A stretch of DNA of 5,923 nucleotides. It comes from Nitrospirota bacterium (GTDB lineage Bacteria; Nitrospirota; Thermodesulfovibrionia; Thermodesulfovibrionales; Dissulfurispiraceae). Position numbers and translations under genes: made by a program. The notes under the pieces are model-generated. The model was not told where the DNA came from, did no database searches, and saw nothing but the letters and a program-made list of their open reading frames with translations. Shown here one piece after another: positions 1-5,032 of the stretch (position 1 is its first letter; the number at the start of each line of letters is the position of its first letter). Where the stretch lies: the NCBI GenBank assembly GCA_016212685.1, contig JACREW010000014.1:1-5923 (forward strand), in the 5' to 3' direction.

Positions 1-245
1 ATCGTATAAGTAGCTGCTGGGGTTGCCTTGTTCCAGAGCGGTGCGCCTGTAAAGCCTGTGTTGGCAAAGTGAGGAGTATGACAGTATACGCAGATCTCAT
101 CATTCTGCTGTCCAGCGCTTGCCTTAACTGTGCCCGGACCACCGGAACTCAGATTATGCTTTGTGCTTGATATGCCTGCCAGCGCAACGCCTGCACCAAG
201 AAGCACTATTGCCGCCACTACTAATACCAAAACCTTTCCTTTCAT
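1..245 (-). CDS. Secreted multihaem c-type cytochrome, 5' part only
   Basis: This is the first 81 codons of a cytochrome that runs off the left edge. Residues 1-23 form a signal peptide: basic MKGK, a V/L/A-rich core and an ALA-G cleavage site, so the product is exported. The first haem-c motif, CVYCH followed by TPH, is at residues 52-56 (bases 92-78), and an APLWN stretch follows. From memory, an N-terminus of 'TKHNLS..GPGT', then CxxCHTPH, then LWN is common in cytochromes of Geobacter and Nitrospirota; total haem number and fold cannot be seen here. The start at 245 is chosen because AAGGAGGTGA, a 10-nt match to the 16S rRNA tail, sits just upstream. An in-frame ATG at 296 preceded by a G run would add 17 lysine-rich residues and is less likely. 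A consensus sigma-54 promoter lies about 107 bp upstream. That it is an electron-transfer cytochrome is near certain; any nanowire role is speculation. Confidence 0.9.
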   Translation of the reverse strand, partial: MKGKVLVLVVAAIVLLGAGVALAGISSTKHNLSSGGPGTVKASAGQQNDEICVYCHTPHFANTGFTGAPLWNKATPAATYT

Positions 246-249
246 CTTG

Positions 250-261
250 CTCACCTCCTTT
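250..261 (-). promoter_or_regulatory. Extended Shine-Dalgarno of the left cytochrome
   Basis: On the minus strand the leader reads AAGGAGGTGAGCAAG immediately before the ATG at 245. AAGGAGGTGA pairs without mismatch to the usual 16S rRNA 3' tail, at normal spacing. It is by far the strongest ribosome binding site in the window and decides the start at 245 over the in-frame ATG at 296. It suggests a highly translated product. Confidence 0.85.
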
Positions 262-308
262 TTTTTGGTTTTTAAAGTTGTTACTTTTTCCAACATTATC
301 TTCACCCC

Positions 309-337
309 CCTATAAATTATTTCAAACTTCTTGACAA
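309..337 (-). promoter_or_regulatory. Weak sigma-70-like promoter candidate
   Basis: On the minus strand TTGTCA (337-332) and TATAGG (314-309) are separated by 17 bp. They match the -35 and -10 consensus at 5/6 and 4/6 positions. It lies just downstream of the sigma-54 start point and could give basal expression. In this AT-rich stretch chance occurrence is quite possible, and the sigma-54 site is far more convincing. Confidence 0.25.
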
Positions 338-351
338 TTTATAAAGCATAA

Positions 352-367
352 AGCAAAGCCCGTGCCA
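352..367 (-). promoter_or_regulatory. Sigma-54 (-24/-12) promoter for the left cytochrome
   Basis: The minus strand reads TGGCACGGGCTTTGCT. This matches the RpoN consensus TGGCACG-N4-TTGCW at every fixed position, with the diagnostic GG and GC separated by exactly 10 bp. The predicted transcription start is near 341, giving a leader of roughly 95 nt before the ATG at 245. Such promoters need an NtrC-type activator bound upstream, and one is encoded at 2064-3446. Spacing, orientation toward the cytochrome and intergenic position all agree. The regulator-promoter link is inferred. Confidence 0.85.
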
Positions 368-375
368 GCATGAAA

Positions 376-404
376 AGTTAATGGTTCATGGTCACAGTTC
401 ATGG
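376..404 (-). repeat. Left arm of inverted 7-bp repeat array
   Basis: Read on the minus strand, 402-376 divides into ATGAACT, GTGACC (one base short), ATGAACC and ATTAACT. These are degenerate copies of the heptamer RTGARCN. The same heptamers run in the opposite orientation at 508-563, so the two arrays form the outer arms of a composite palindromic element with two hairpins between them. Confidence 0.7.
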
Positions 405-415
405 CAATAAATTGT

Positions 416-491
416 CATTCCTGCGGAAGCAGGAATCCAGAGAAACGAAAAACCTTTAAAAAACAACTGGATTCCCGTTTCCACGGGAATA
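416..491. repeat. Double-hairpin inverted repeat (dispersed REP/MITE-like element)
   Basis: Two 25-bp segments, 416-440 and the complement of 467-491, share the pattern YATTCC-hairpin-GGAATCCAG. Each folds by itself: ATTCCTGC/GCAGGAAT around GGAA (417-436), and ATTCCCGT/ACGGGAAT around TTCC (471-490). Both stems are perfect 8-bp pairs. The two copies differ at four stem positions, and the changes are paired, so each stem is preserved. Elements of the type 'CATTCC-CGC-GGAA-GCG-GGAATCCAG' are, from memory, widespread dispersed repeats in many bacterial genomes. Mobility here is inferred, since no transposase is present. Confidence 0.75.
458..490 (-). terminator. Possible intrinsic terminator for the NHL gene transcript
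   Basis: Transcribed leftward, the hairpin ATTCCCGT-GGAA-ACGGGAAT (490-471) is followed after CCAG by TTGTTTTTT (466-458). A stable stem with a T run is terminator-like, and it lies between the NHL stop at 631 and the sigma-54 promoter at 367. The four bases between stem and T run weaken the case. The hairpin belongs to a dispersed repeat, so any terminator role may be secondary. Confidence 0.35.
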
Positions 492-507
492 ATGGTGAAT
501 ATAAATA

Positions 508-563
508 GGGAACCATGAACAGTGAACTATGAACAATGAGCTGTGAGCCATGAGCTACGAACT
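508..563 (+). repeat. Right arm: eight tandem 7-bp repeats (RTGARCN)
   Basis: From 515 to 563 seven consecutive 7-bp units fit RTGARCN in strict register (for example ATGAACA, GTGAACT, ATGAGCT); the last, ACGAACT, departs at one position. A more degenerate unit, GGGAACC, precedes them at 508-514. The array has no reading frame across it and lies wholly between genes. It is the inverted partner of the shorter array at 376-404. Confidence 0.8.
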
Positions 564-569
564 TTTTAG

Positions 570-587
570 CTGTGCAATATCACGCAG
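570..587. promoter_or_regulatory. Imperfect dyad, candidate activator site
   Basis: CTGTGCAATATCACGCAG has symmetric ends (CTGyG...CrCAG) around a central ATAT, with 12 of 18 positions symmetric. It lies about 230 bp upstream of the predicted sigma-54 start, within the range used by NtrC-family enhancer sites, and outside the repeat element. Nothing in the sequence ties it to a particular regulator. Confidence 0.3.
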
Positions 588-630
588 TTGGTGAGGAAAA
601 TACAACAACAGGTTAAGATCAAGGCGGAGG

Positions 631-1707
631 TTATTTTTTCAGGTATTGAAATATGTCTATTCGTCTATTGAGCTGGTCAGCTATATAAATTCTGTCTTTT
701 TCGTCTATAAAAATGCCTGCTGGAAGCCATAGTTTACCGGGGCCTATGCCCATAGAGCCAAAAAACAGAAGGAGATTGCCTTCCTTATCAAATATCTGGA
801 CATTATTAAACGCGGCATCCACTATATATATATTGCTGTCGGAATCGATTGCTACCCCTTTTGGTCTGGCAAGGTTTCCGGGAGTATCGCCGATAGATCC
901 CATTTTTCTGATAAATTTGCCGTCGGGGTCAAAAATCTGTATCCTGAAATTCAGGGTATCGCTGACATAAAGCAATCCCTGTTTATCAACATAAATATTA
1001 CTGGGGTAATTGAACTCACCGTTATTGCCGCCTCTTCTGCCAAATTCAAACAGCACATCGCCGTTTTTATTCATTGCCGTAACATTGTGCTTTTTGGCGT
1101 CAACCACATAAACCCTGCCGAGGGAATCGTTAATGGCTATGCCGGTAGGCTGCTGAAACTGTCCTTTTTTGCTAAGAGTATACTTGTATTCTCCGCTTTG
1201 AGTATAGACTATCACCTTATCCTGCGCCGAATCCGTTACATAAACGCTCCCTTCTCTGTCAACCGCCACCCCTATCGGTTTATTCAATCCGCCTATGCCT
1301 CTTTTCCCTGCATAAAATGCCTTTTTGTTAGCTGTATCGTATATTGCTACTTTCGATCCTCCAGTATCCGCTACATAAATCCTCTCTTTTGAAACAAAGA
1401 CATTGTAAGGCATTGCAATAAGCACATCCTCTGCCTCGCCGACCACGGACCTCATAAGCCATTCTGTACCGGTTTCTCCGGTAACATCCTTTTCTCCTCT
1501 TATCCAGCCTACCCACTTTATCCTCGGCTCATCAGGCGGCTGCGGCCAGAATAATTCGATATTATCGGTTTTAGGAGCACAGGAAAAACAGGTAAAGGAA
1601 AAGGTAGAGGTAAAGATTAACAGTAAAAAGGTAAAGAATAAATTTTTTTTCTTTATCTTTTTCTTTACCTCTTCCTCATTTTGTGGTAAGATTTTTCCAA
1701 ATAGCAT
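631..1707 (-). CDS. Exported six-bladed NHL-repeat beta-propeller protein
   Basis: The 358-residue product has an N-terminal signal (basic EEEVKKKIKKKN at 11-22, hydrophobic 23-42) ending near C43-APK. This may be a lipoprotein cysteine, but the preceding CFS is a poor lipobox. A WPQPPDEPRIKW segment (54-65) leads into six NHL repeats at about 100-124, 143-168, 186-213, 234-260, 281-307 and 328-353. Each has a 'P.G/N(I/V)xVD...(I/V)Y(V/I)xD...(V/I)xIF' pattern, enough to close one propeller. NHL propellers are usually binding scaffolds, and from memory they recur beside multihaem cytochromes in Geobacter clusters; no catalytic residues are evident. The start at 1707 is the only ATG before the signal; AGGA lies 9 nt upstream. 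The signal peptide is encoded almost entirely by an inverted 6-bp repeat array. Export and fold are confident; the role in cytochrome assembly or electron transfer is inferred. Confidence 0.88.
   Translation of the reverse strand: MLFGKILPQNEEEVKKKIKKKNLFFTFLLLIFTSTFSFTCFSCAPKTDNIELFWPQPPDEPRIKWVGWIRGEKDVTGETGTEWLMRSVVGEAEDVLIAMPYNVFVSKERIYVADTGGSKVAIYDTANKKAFYAGKRGIGGLNKPIGVAVDREGSVYVTDSAQDKVIVYTQSGEYKYTLSKKGQFQQPTGIAINDSLGRVYVVDAKKHNVTAMNKNGDVLFEFGRRGGNNGEFNYPSNIYVDKQGLLYVSDTLNFRIQIFDPDGKFIRKMGSIGDTPGNLARPKGVAIDSDSNIYIVDAAFNNVQIFDKEGNLLLFFGSMGIGPGKLWLPAGIFIDEKDRIYIADQLNRRIDIFQYLKK
1591..1675. repeat. Inverted 6-bp repeat array (GGTARA) inside the NHL gene
   Basis: On the plus strand GGTAAA, GGAAAA, GGTAGA and GGTAAA run in register at 1591-1614, followed by degenerate units and another GGTAAA at 1630-1635. 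After a T8 centre (1643-1650) the complementary hexamers TTTATC, TTTTTC, TTTACC and TCTTCC run at 1652-1675. The array is in frame with the NHL gene, so the purine arm encodes E/V/K/I and the pyrimidine arm F/T/L/S, covering about residues 11-39. Confidence 0.75.
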
Positions 1708-1710
1708 AAC

Positions 1711-1719
1711 GGATTATCC
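1711..1719. promoter_or_regulatory. Palindrome GGATTATCC serving as ribosome site on both strands
   Basis: The 13 bp between the divergent start codons hold the palindrome GGATTATCC. On the plus strand GGA sits 7 nt before the ATG at 1721. On the minus strand AGGA sits 9 nt before the ATG at 1707. Both are weak Shine-Dalgarno matches and no better candidate exists for either gene. The palindrome might also be a protein site, which is speculative. Confidence 0.4.
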
Positions 1720-1720
1720 T

Positions 1721-2062
1721 ATGAGATATATTATTTCTACTTCCATAATTGTTTTGTCAATGTTGATGTTTCATCTTACAGATGCGCTTCAGACAAAAGA
1801 TTGCACTATATGCCATTTATCCCATAATGGAGGCTCTGTAAAAAAACCGCTTACCGAGTTATGTGTCACCTGTCATAAAGAAAGAATACAGGAGGGAGAA
1901 CACGTTGTCGATATAATTCCCAAATACCAGGTTCCACAAAATCTTCCTCTCACTAAAGACGGCAAACTCACATGCATCACATGCCATGACCAGCATTCCA
2001 AAGAGCCCGTGATGCTGCGCTTAGAACCCATGACCTTATGCAATTCATGCCATAAAAAATAA
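1721..2062 (+). CDS. Small exported tetrahaem c-type cytochrome (paired CXXCH)
   Basis: The 113-residue product has a signal peptide (about 1-22, hydrophobic core IISTSIIVLSMLMF, likely cleaved near TDA-LQ). Four haem-c motifs follow: CTICH (28-32), CVTCH (48-52), CITCH (85-89) and CNSCH (107-111), giving two CXXCH pairs spaced 20 and 22 residues. The linker 'EHVVDIIP...LPLTKDGKLTC.TCHDQHS' is typical of the doubled-CXXCH cytochrome families. It should be a compact periplasmic or outer-surface electron carrier, complete at both ends. It is the only plus-strand gene here. Its stop is 1 bp from the convergent regulator's stop and its start 13 bp from the divergent NHL start, so its promoter must lie inside the NHL coding sequence; I see no convincing one. 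Function as an electron carrier is confident; partner unknown. Confidence 0.92.
   Translation: MRYIISTSIIVLSMLMFHLTDALQTKDCTICHLSHNGGSVKKPLTELCVTCHKERIQEGEHVVDIIPKYQVPQNLPLTKDGKLTCITCHDQHSKEPVMLRLEPMTLCNSCHKK
1730..1760 (-). promoter_or_regulatory. Weak promoter candidate for the NHL gene
   Basis: Inside the divergent cytochrome gene the minus strand has a perfect TTGACA (1760-1755) and AATAAT (1735-1730), separated by 19 bp. The spacing is longer than the optimal 17 and the region is AT-rich, so support is modest. With only 13 bp between the two genes, any NHL promoter would have to lie here or far upstream in the regulator operon. Confidence 0.25.
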
Positions 2063-2063
2063 C

Positions 2064-3446
2064 TCATAGCAGTCCGAATTTCTGCATCTTATACCTGAGG
2101 GCGTCCCTCGATATGCCGAGCAGCCTTGCAGCCCTTGTCTGATTGCCGCTAACCATCTGCAGCGCCTTCGCAATCAAATCTTTCTCGACATTCTTGAGGG
2201 AAAGCCCTTCCGGGGGTATATCAAACGCTGATTTCTCCTCTTTGGCAGACGCTGCTTCGGTCCCTACATAGTCCGCTATTTCAGAAGGTATATGCTCAGG
2301 ATATATAATGTCCGTATCTTCGAGGATACAAATCCTCTCTATAACATTTTTCAGTTCCCTCGTATTGCCGTACCACGGATAATCTACAAGGAGCTTTTGC
2401 GCCTCCGGAGATATGCCTATTACACTTTTTTTGAACTCCCTGTTAAAGAACTTGATATAGTGCATTGTAAGAAGGGGTATATCTTCTTCCCTCCCCCTTA
2501 ACGGCGGTATAAATATGGGGATGACCTTAAGCCTATAATAGAGATCTGCCCTGAAGCTGCCGTCCTTGACGGCGTTATCGAGATTCTTGTTCGTAGCGGC
2601 TATGATCCTGACATTCACGATTATGTCTTTGAGGCCGCCTACTCTTTTAAAGGTCTTATCCTCTATAACCCTCAGCAGCTTTGCCTGCGTAGCAGGCTTT
2701 ATATCCCCAATTTCATCGAGATAAATGGTGCCGCCGCCGGCAAGCTCGAAGAGTCCTTTTTTGGATACCTTTGCATCTGTGAATGCGCCCTTTTCATAAC
2801 CGAACAACTCGCTTTCAATGAGCATTTCGGGAATGGCTGTTGATGTGACCTCGACAAACGGCTCGGATGCCCTCGAACTGTGATAATGAATAGCCCTCGC
2901 TATCAAATTCTTTCCTGTTCCGCTTTCCCCCTGAATAAGTATGATACTGGCATCGCTCTCTGCAACCTTCTTTGCAAGGGCGATGACCTCTTTCATGGTT
3001 TTAGAAGCGCCTATTATGTTATTAAAGCTGTACCTGTCATGCTGCTCCTCTCTCAGATAGGTAACTTCTCTCTTTAGGTGTATAGTCTCCAGCGCCTTTT
3101 TAATAAGGACAGAGATTCTATTCAAATCGAACGGTTTTTCAACGAAATCATATGCGCCTAATTTTATGGCAGAAACTGCCGTCTCTATATCGCCGTGGGC
3201 AGTTATAATAACCACGATGACTTCCTTGTTGACCTTCCTTATGGCCTCAAGGGTCTCAAGACCGCTTATTCCGGGCAGATGTATGTCAAGGAGAATAATA
3301 TCAGGCAACTCCGTCCTGAATACTTCAAGCCCGTCTTCCCCTGATTCCGCAGTAAAAACTTCATAGCCCTCTTTCTCGAGATGCTGCTTAAGCGACCATG
3401 TTATAAACTTCTCATCATCTACAACAAGGATCTTAGCCTGAATCAT
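2064..3446 (-). CDS. Sigma-54-dependent NtrC-family response regulator
   Basis: The 460-residue product has three domains. The receiver (about 1-120) has acidic pair D10/D11, phosphoacceptor D54, T82 and K104. The AAA+ sigma-54 interaction domain (about 142-385) has Walker A GESGTGKN (173-180), the sigma-54 contact loop GAFTDA (220-225), Walker B GGTIYLDEIGD (238-248), AATNKNL (283-289), arginine-finger region FRADLYYRL (298-306) and YGNTREL (359-365). A Fis-type helix-turn-helix (GNQTRAARLLGISRDALRY, 434-452) binds DNA. Once phosphorylated it should oligomerise and remodel RNA polymerase-sigma-54 at -24/-12 promoters. The contact loop is GAFTDA rather than the canonical GAFTGA. It starts 21 bp after the kinase stop, with AGAGGT as ribosome site, so the two are co-transcribed partners. 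Its likely target in the window is the promoter at 352-367 (inferred). All catalytic motifs look intact. Confidence 0.95.
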   Translation of the reverse strand: MIQAKILVVDDEKFITWSLKQHLEKEGYEVFTAESGEDGLEVFRTELPDIILLDIHLPGISGLETLEAIRKVNKEVIVVIITAHGDIETAVSAIKLGAYDFVEKPFDLNRISVLIKKALETIHLKREVTYLREEQHDRYSFNNIIGASKTMKEVIALAKKVAESDASIILIQGESGTGKNLIARAIHYHSSRASEPFVEVTSTAIPEMLIESELFGYEKGAFTDAKVSKKGLFELAGGGTIYLDEIGDIKPATQAKLLRVIEDKTFKRVGGLKDIIVNVRIIAATNKNLDNAVKDGSFRADLYYRLKVIPIFIPPLRGREEDIPLLTMHYIKFFNREFKKSVIGISPEAQKLLVDYPWYGNTRELKNVIERICILEDTDIIYPEHIPSEIADYVGTEAASAKEEKSAFDIPPEGLSLKNVEKDLIAKALQMVSGNQTRAARLLGISRDALRYKMQKFGLL

Positions 3447-3449
3447 ACG

Positions 3450-3468
3450 CTTTACCTCTACCTTTACC
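3450..3468 (-). repeat. 6-bp repeats forming the kinase-regulator junction and the regulator's ribosome site
   Basis: On the minus strand 3468-3451 reads as the hexamers GGTAAA, GGTAGA and GGTAAA. The first G is also the last base of the kinase's TAG stop. AGAGG within the array lies 9 nt before the regulator's ATG at 3446 and is its only credible Shine-Dalgarno. AAAGGTAGAGGTAAAG (3465-3450) is identical, 16 of 16 bases, to 1600-1615 on the plus strand inside the NHL gene. Confidence 0.75.
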
Positions 3469-4973
3469 TAATTTTTCATCGGTAAGTATACCGTAAATAA
3501 GCTTCCCTTACCAACTTCGCTTCCAACGGTAATCTCACCGCCGTGTTCCTGAACAATCTTCCGGCTTATAGACAATCCGAGACCTGTGCCTTTGGTCTTC
3601 TTGGTAAAAAACGGCTCGAATATATACGGTAAATCCTCGGATGATATGCCTTTACCTGTATCCTGAAATCTAACGGCTAATATCTTATCACCCTCTACAG
3701 GTCTCTTTATCTCATCCTGCACTTCCTGATATTTTTTCCTTGATGCAGAGATGGTGAGAATACCGCCATTAGGCATGGATTGAATGGCATTTATTGTGAT
3801 ATTCAGAAATACCTGCTGAATCTGGTCCGGATCCATTAATATCTCGGGTATCTCATCTCCAACCTGATTATCAATAACGATGTTCCGCTTCTTCGCTTCG
3901 GGATACACAAAGAAAAGGGCCTTTTCTAAAACATCGCTTGTCCTGGCCGGCAGGAACTGTAACGGCTTTGGCTTTACATAGCTCAAAAGGTCCTTCACTA
4001 TTCTATCAAGCCTGTTTACCTGATTTAAAACTTCGGTAACAACTGCCTTTTTAGTGTCGTCTTCACTTAATTCAGAATGGAACACCTGAACGGCACAGCT
4101 TATTCCTGCCAGCGGATTTTTTATCTCATGGGCAATGCCTGAGATAATCTCACCGAGAGAGGCAAGCTTCGCAGCCTTTTCCATCTGCTCCGCGTGACAT
4201 CTCCCTATCTCTTCTTTTGCAGTTTCAAGGGCGTCTATCATATGATTAAAAACGCCCGATAAGTAACCGAACTCATCCTCCCGCTGTTTTTCGGCCCTGA
4301 CCGACAAATCCCCGGATTCCGCCTTTTTCATTACTGCCGTCAATTCCCTCATGGGTGCGTTGATAAGCCTTTCTCCTCCAACAAAAAAAATCAAACCTAT
4401 TAACACAAACCCGATAATAAGACCTGCTGCATGCTTGTAGGTCGACTCCTCTATGGATTGATATGCCCCTGCAAGCGAAACCTCCACATCCAAAACACCC
4501 AATATCTTCTCATTGGGAGGATGGCACTTGTAACATGCAGGCTCGTTTTTTATAGGTATAATTCTGGTGGCAAATATCTTATCGTTTTTTTTAATCATAA
4601 AGGGAGATTCTTCATGCCCTACAAATCTATCCCAATCTTCTTTATATATTTTCTTCCCCACATCTTCAATTTTATTTGAAACAATAATACGGCCGCTCAC
4701 GGGATGAAATATCCTTACTTCCTTTAACTCAAGATTATTCCTTGTATAATCCTCCGCCTGATTCTGTACTTCTTTCCACCTGTTTTCGAGCATGAGGAGC
4801 ATTATGCTCTGCCTGATAGTATCGGACAAAAGAGTGGCCTTTTCCTTTTGCGCATCGATCAACCTTGTCTTTGTATCCTCAATATCGGACCAGACGACCA
4901 GAGTTGTGACGACAAATACTGCGAGAAGGGATAAGAATAACAATTTAAATCTTACGCTGTTTAGTATTTCCAT
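3468..4973 (-). CDS. Membrane sensor histidine kinase with a periplasmic haem-c motif
   Basis: The 501-residue product has TM1 (about 10-28), a periplasmic sensor domain (29-182), TM2 (183-199), a HAMP linker (about 200-252), a dimerisation/phosphoacceptor domain with AHEIKNPL (H282), and a catalytic ATPase domain. The latter has the N box (NITINAIQSM, 391-400), G1 DTGKGI (438-443), F box IFEPFFTKK (451-459) and G2 GTGLGLSI (462-469). The sensor domain contains CYKCH at 147-151 (bases 4535-4521), a haem-c attachment motif, followed by a PAS/Cache-like 'GVLDVEVSL' strand. Periplasmic haem-c sensor domains are known in Geobacter chemoreceptors and kinases. The signal is therefore probably redox state or a small haem ligand, relayed to the regulator 21 bp downstream. 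The distal haem ligand cannot be assigned. The start at 4973 has only a weak ribosome site (CGGG) adjoining the 7-bp repeats; the upstream cytochrome stop is 57 bp away, so all three genes may form one operon. Confidence 0.95.
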   Translation of the reverse strand: MEILNSVRFKLLFLSLLAVFVVTTLVVWSDIEDTKTRLIDAQKEKATLLSDTIRQSIMLLMLENRWKEVQNQAEDYTRNNLELKEVRIFHPVSGRIIVSNKIEDVGKKIYKEDWDRFVGHEESPFMIKKNDKIFATRIIPIKNEPACYKCHPPNEKILGVLDVEVSLAGAYQSIEESTYKHAAGLIIGFVLIGLIFFVGGERLINAPMRELTAVMKKAESGDLSVRAEKQREDEFGYLSGVFNHMIDALETAKEEIGRCHAEQMEKAAKLASLGEIISGIAHEIKNPLAGISCAVQVFHSELSEDDTKKAVVTEVLNQVNRLDRIVKDLLSYVKPKPLQFLPARTSDVLEKALFFVYPEAKKRNIVIDNQVGDEIPEILMDPDQIQQVFLNITINAIQSMPNGGILTISASRKKYQEVQDEIKRPVEGDKILAVRFQDTGKGISSEDLPYIFEPFFTKKTKGTGLGLSISRKIVQEHGGEITVGSEVGKGSLFTVYLPMKN

Positions 4974-4979
4974 TTACCC

Positions 4980-5032
4980 GTTCACCGTTTCCAGTTCATA
5001 ATATCAATTCAATCGATAATGAACCATGAACT
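4980..5032. repeat. Second inverted 7-bp repeat array, between cytochrome and kinase
   Basis: On the plus strand GTTCACC, GTTTCCA and GTTCATA run in register at 4980-5000. After 18 bp the inverse-orientation units ATGAACC and ATGAACT occupy 5019-5032. This is the same heptamer family and the same inverted layout as 376-563, without the central hairpins. The right arm overlaps the stop codon of the upstream cytochrome (TAG at 5033-5031), and the left arm ends 6 bp before the kinase start codon. Confidence 0.7.

Noticed and set aside
130..315. Plus-strand open frame of 61 codons
   Set aside because: It lies opposite the signal peptide and leader of the left cytochrome and ends in the AT-rich leader; no family resemblance or ribosome site.
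246..340. c-di-GMP or other riboswitch in the left cytochrome leader
   Set aside because: I looked because some cytochrome genes carry one, but saw no GEMM-type conserved core; only a short AAAGT-AACA-ACTTT hairpin is visible.
376..563. CRISPR-like array
   Set aside because: Repeats are 7 bp, contiguous and without unique spacers, and no cas genes are present.
713..1392. Plus-strand open frames opposite the NHL gene
   Set aside because: These are shadows of the propeller repeats, which have a convincing protein pattern on the minus strand.
4522..4538. TGGCAC resembling a sigma-54 -24 element
   Set aside because: The nearest GC is 12 bp away instead of 10, and the bases encode the kinase haem motif.
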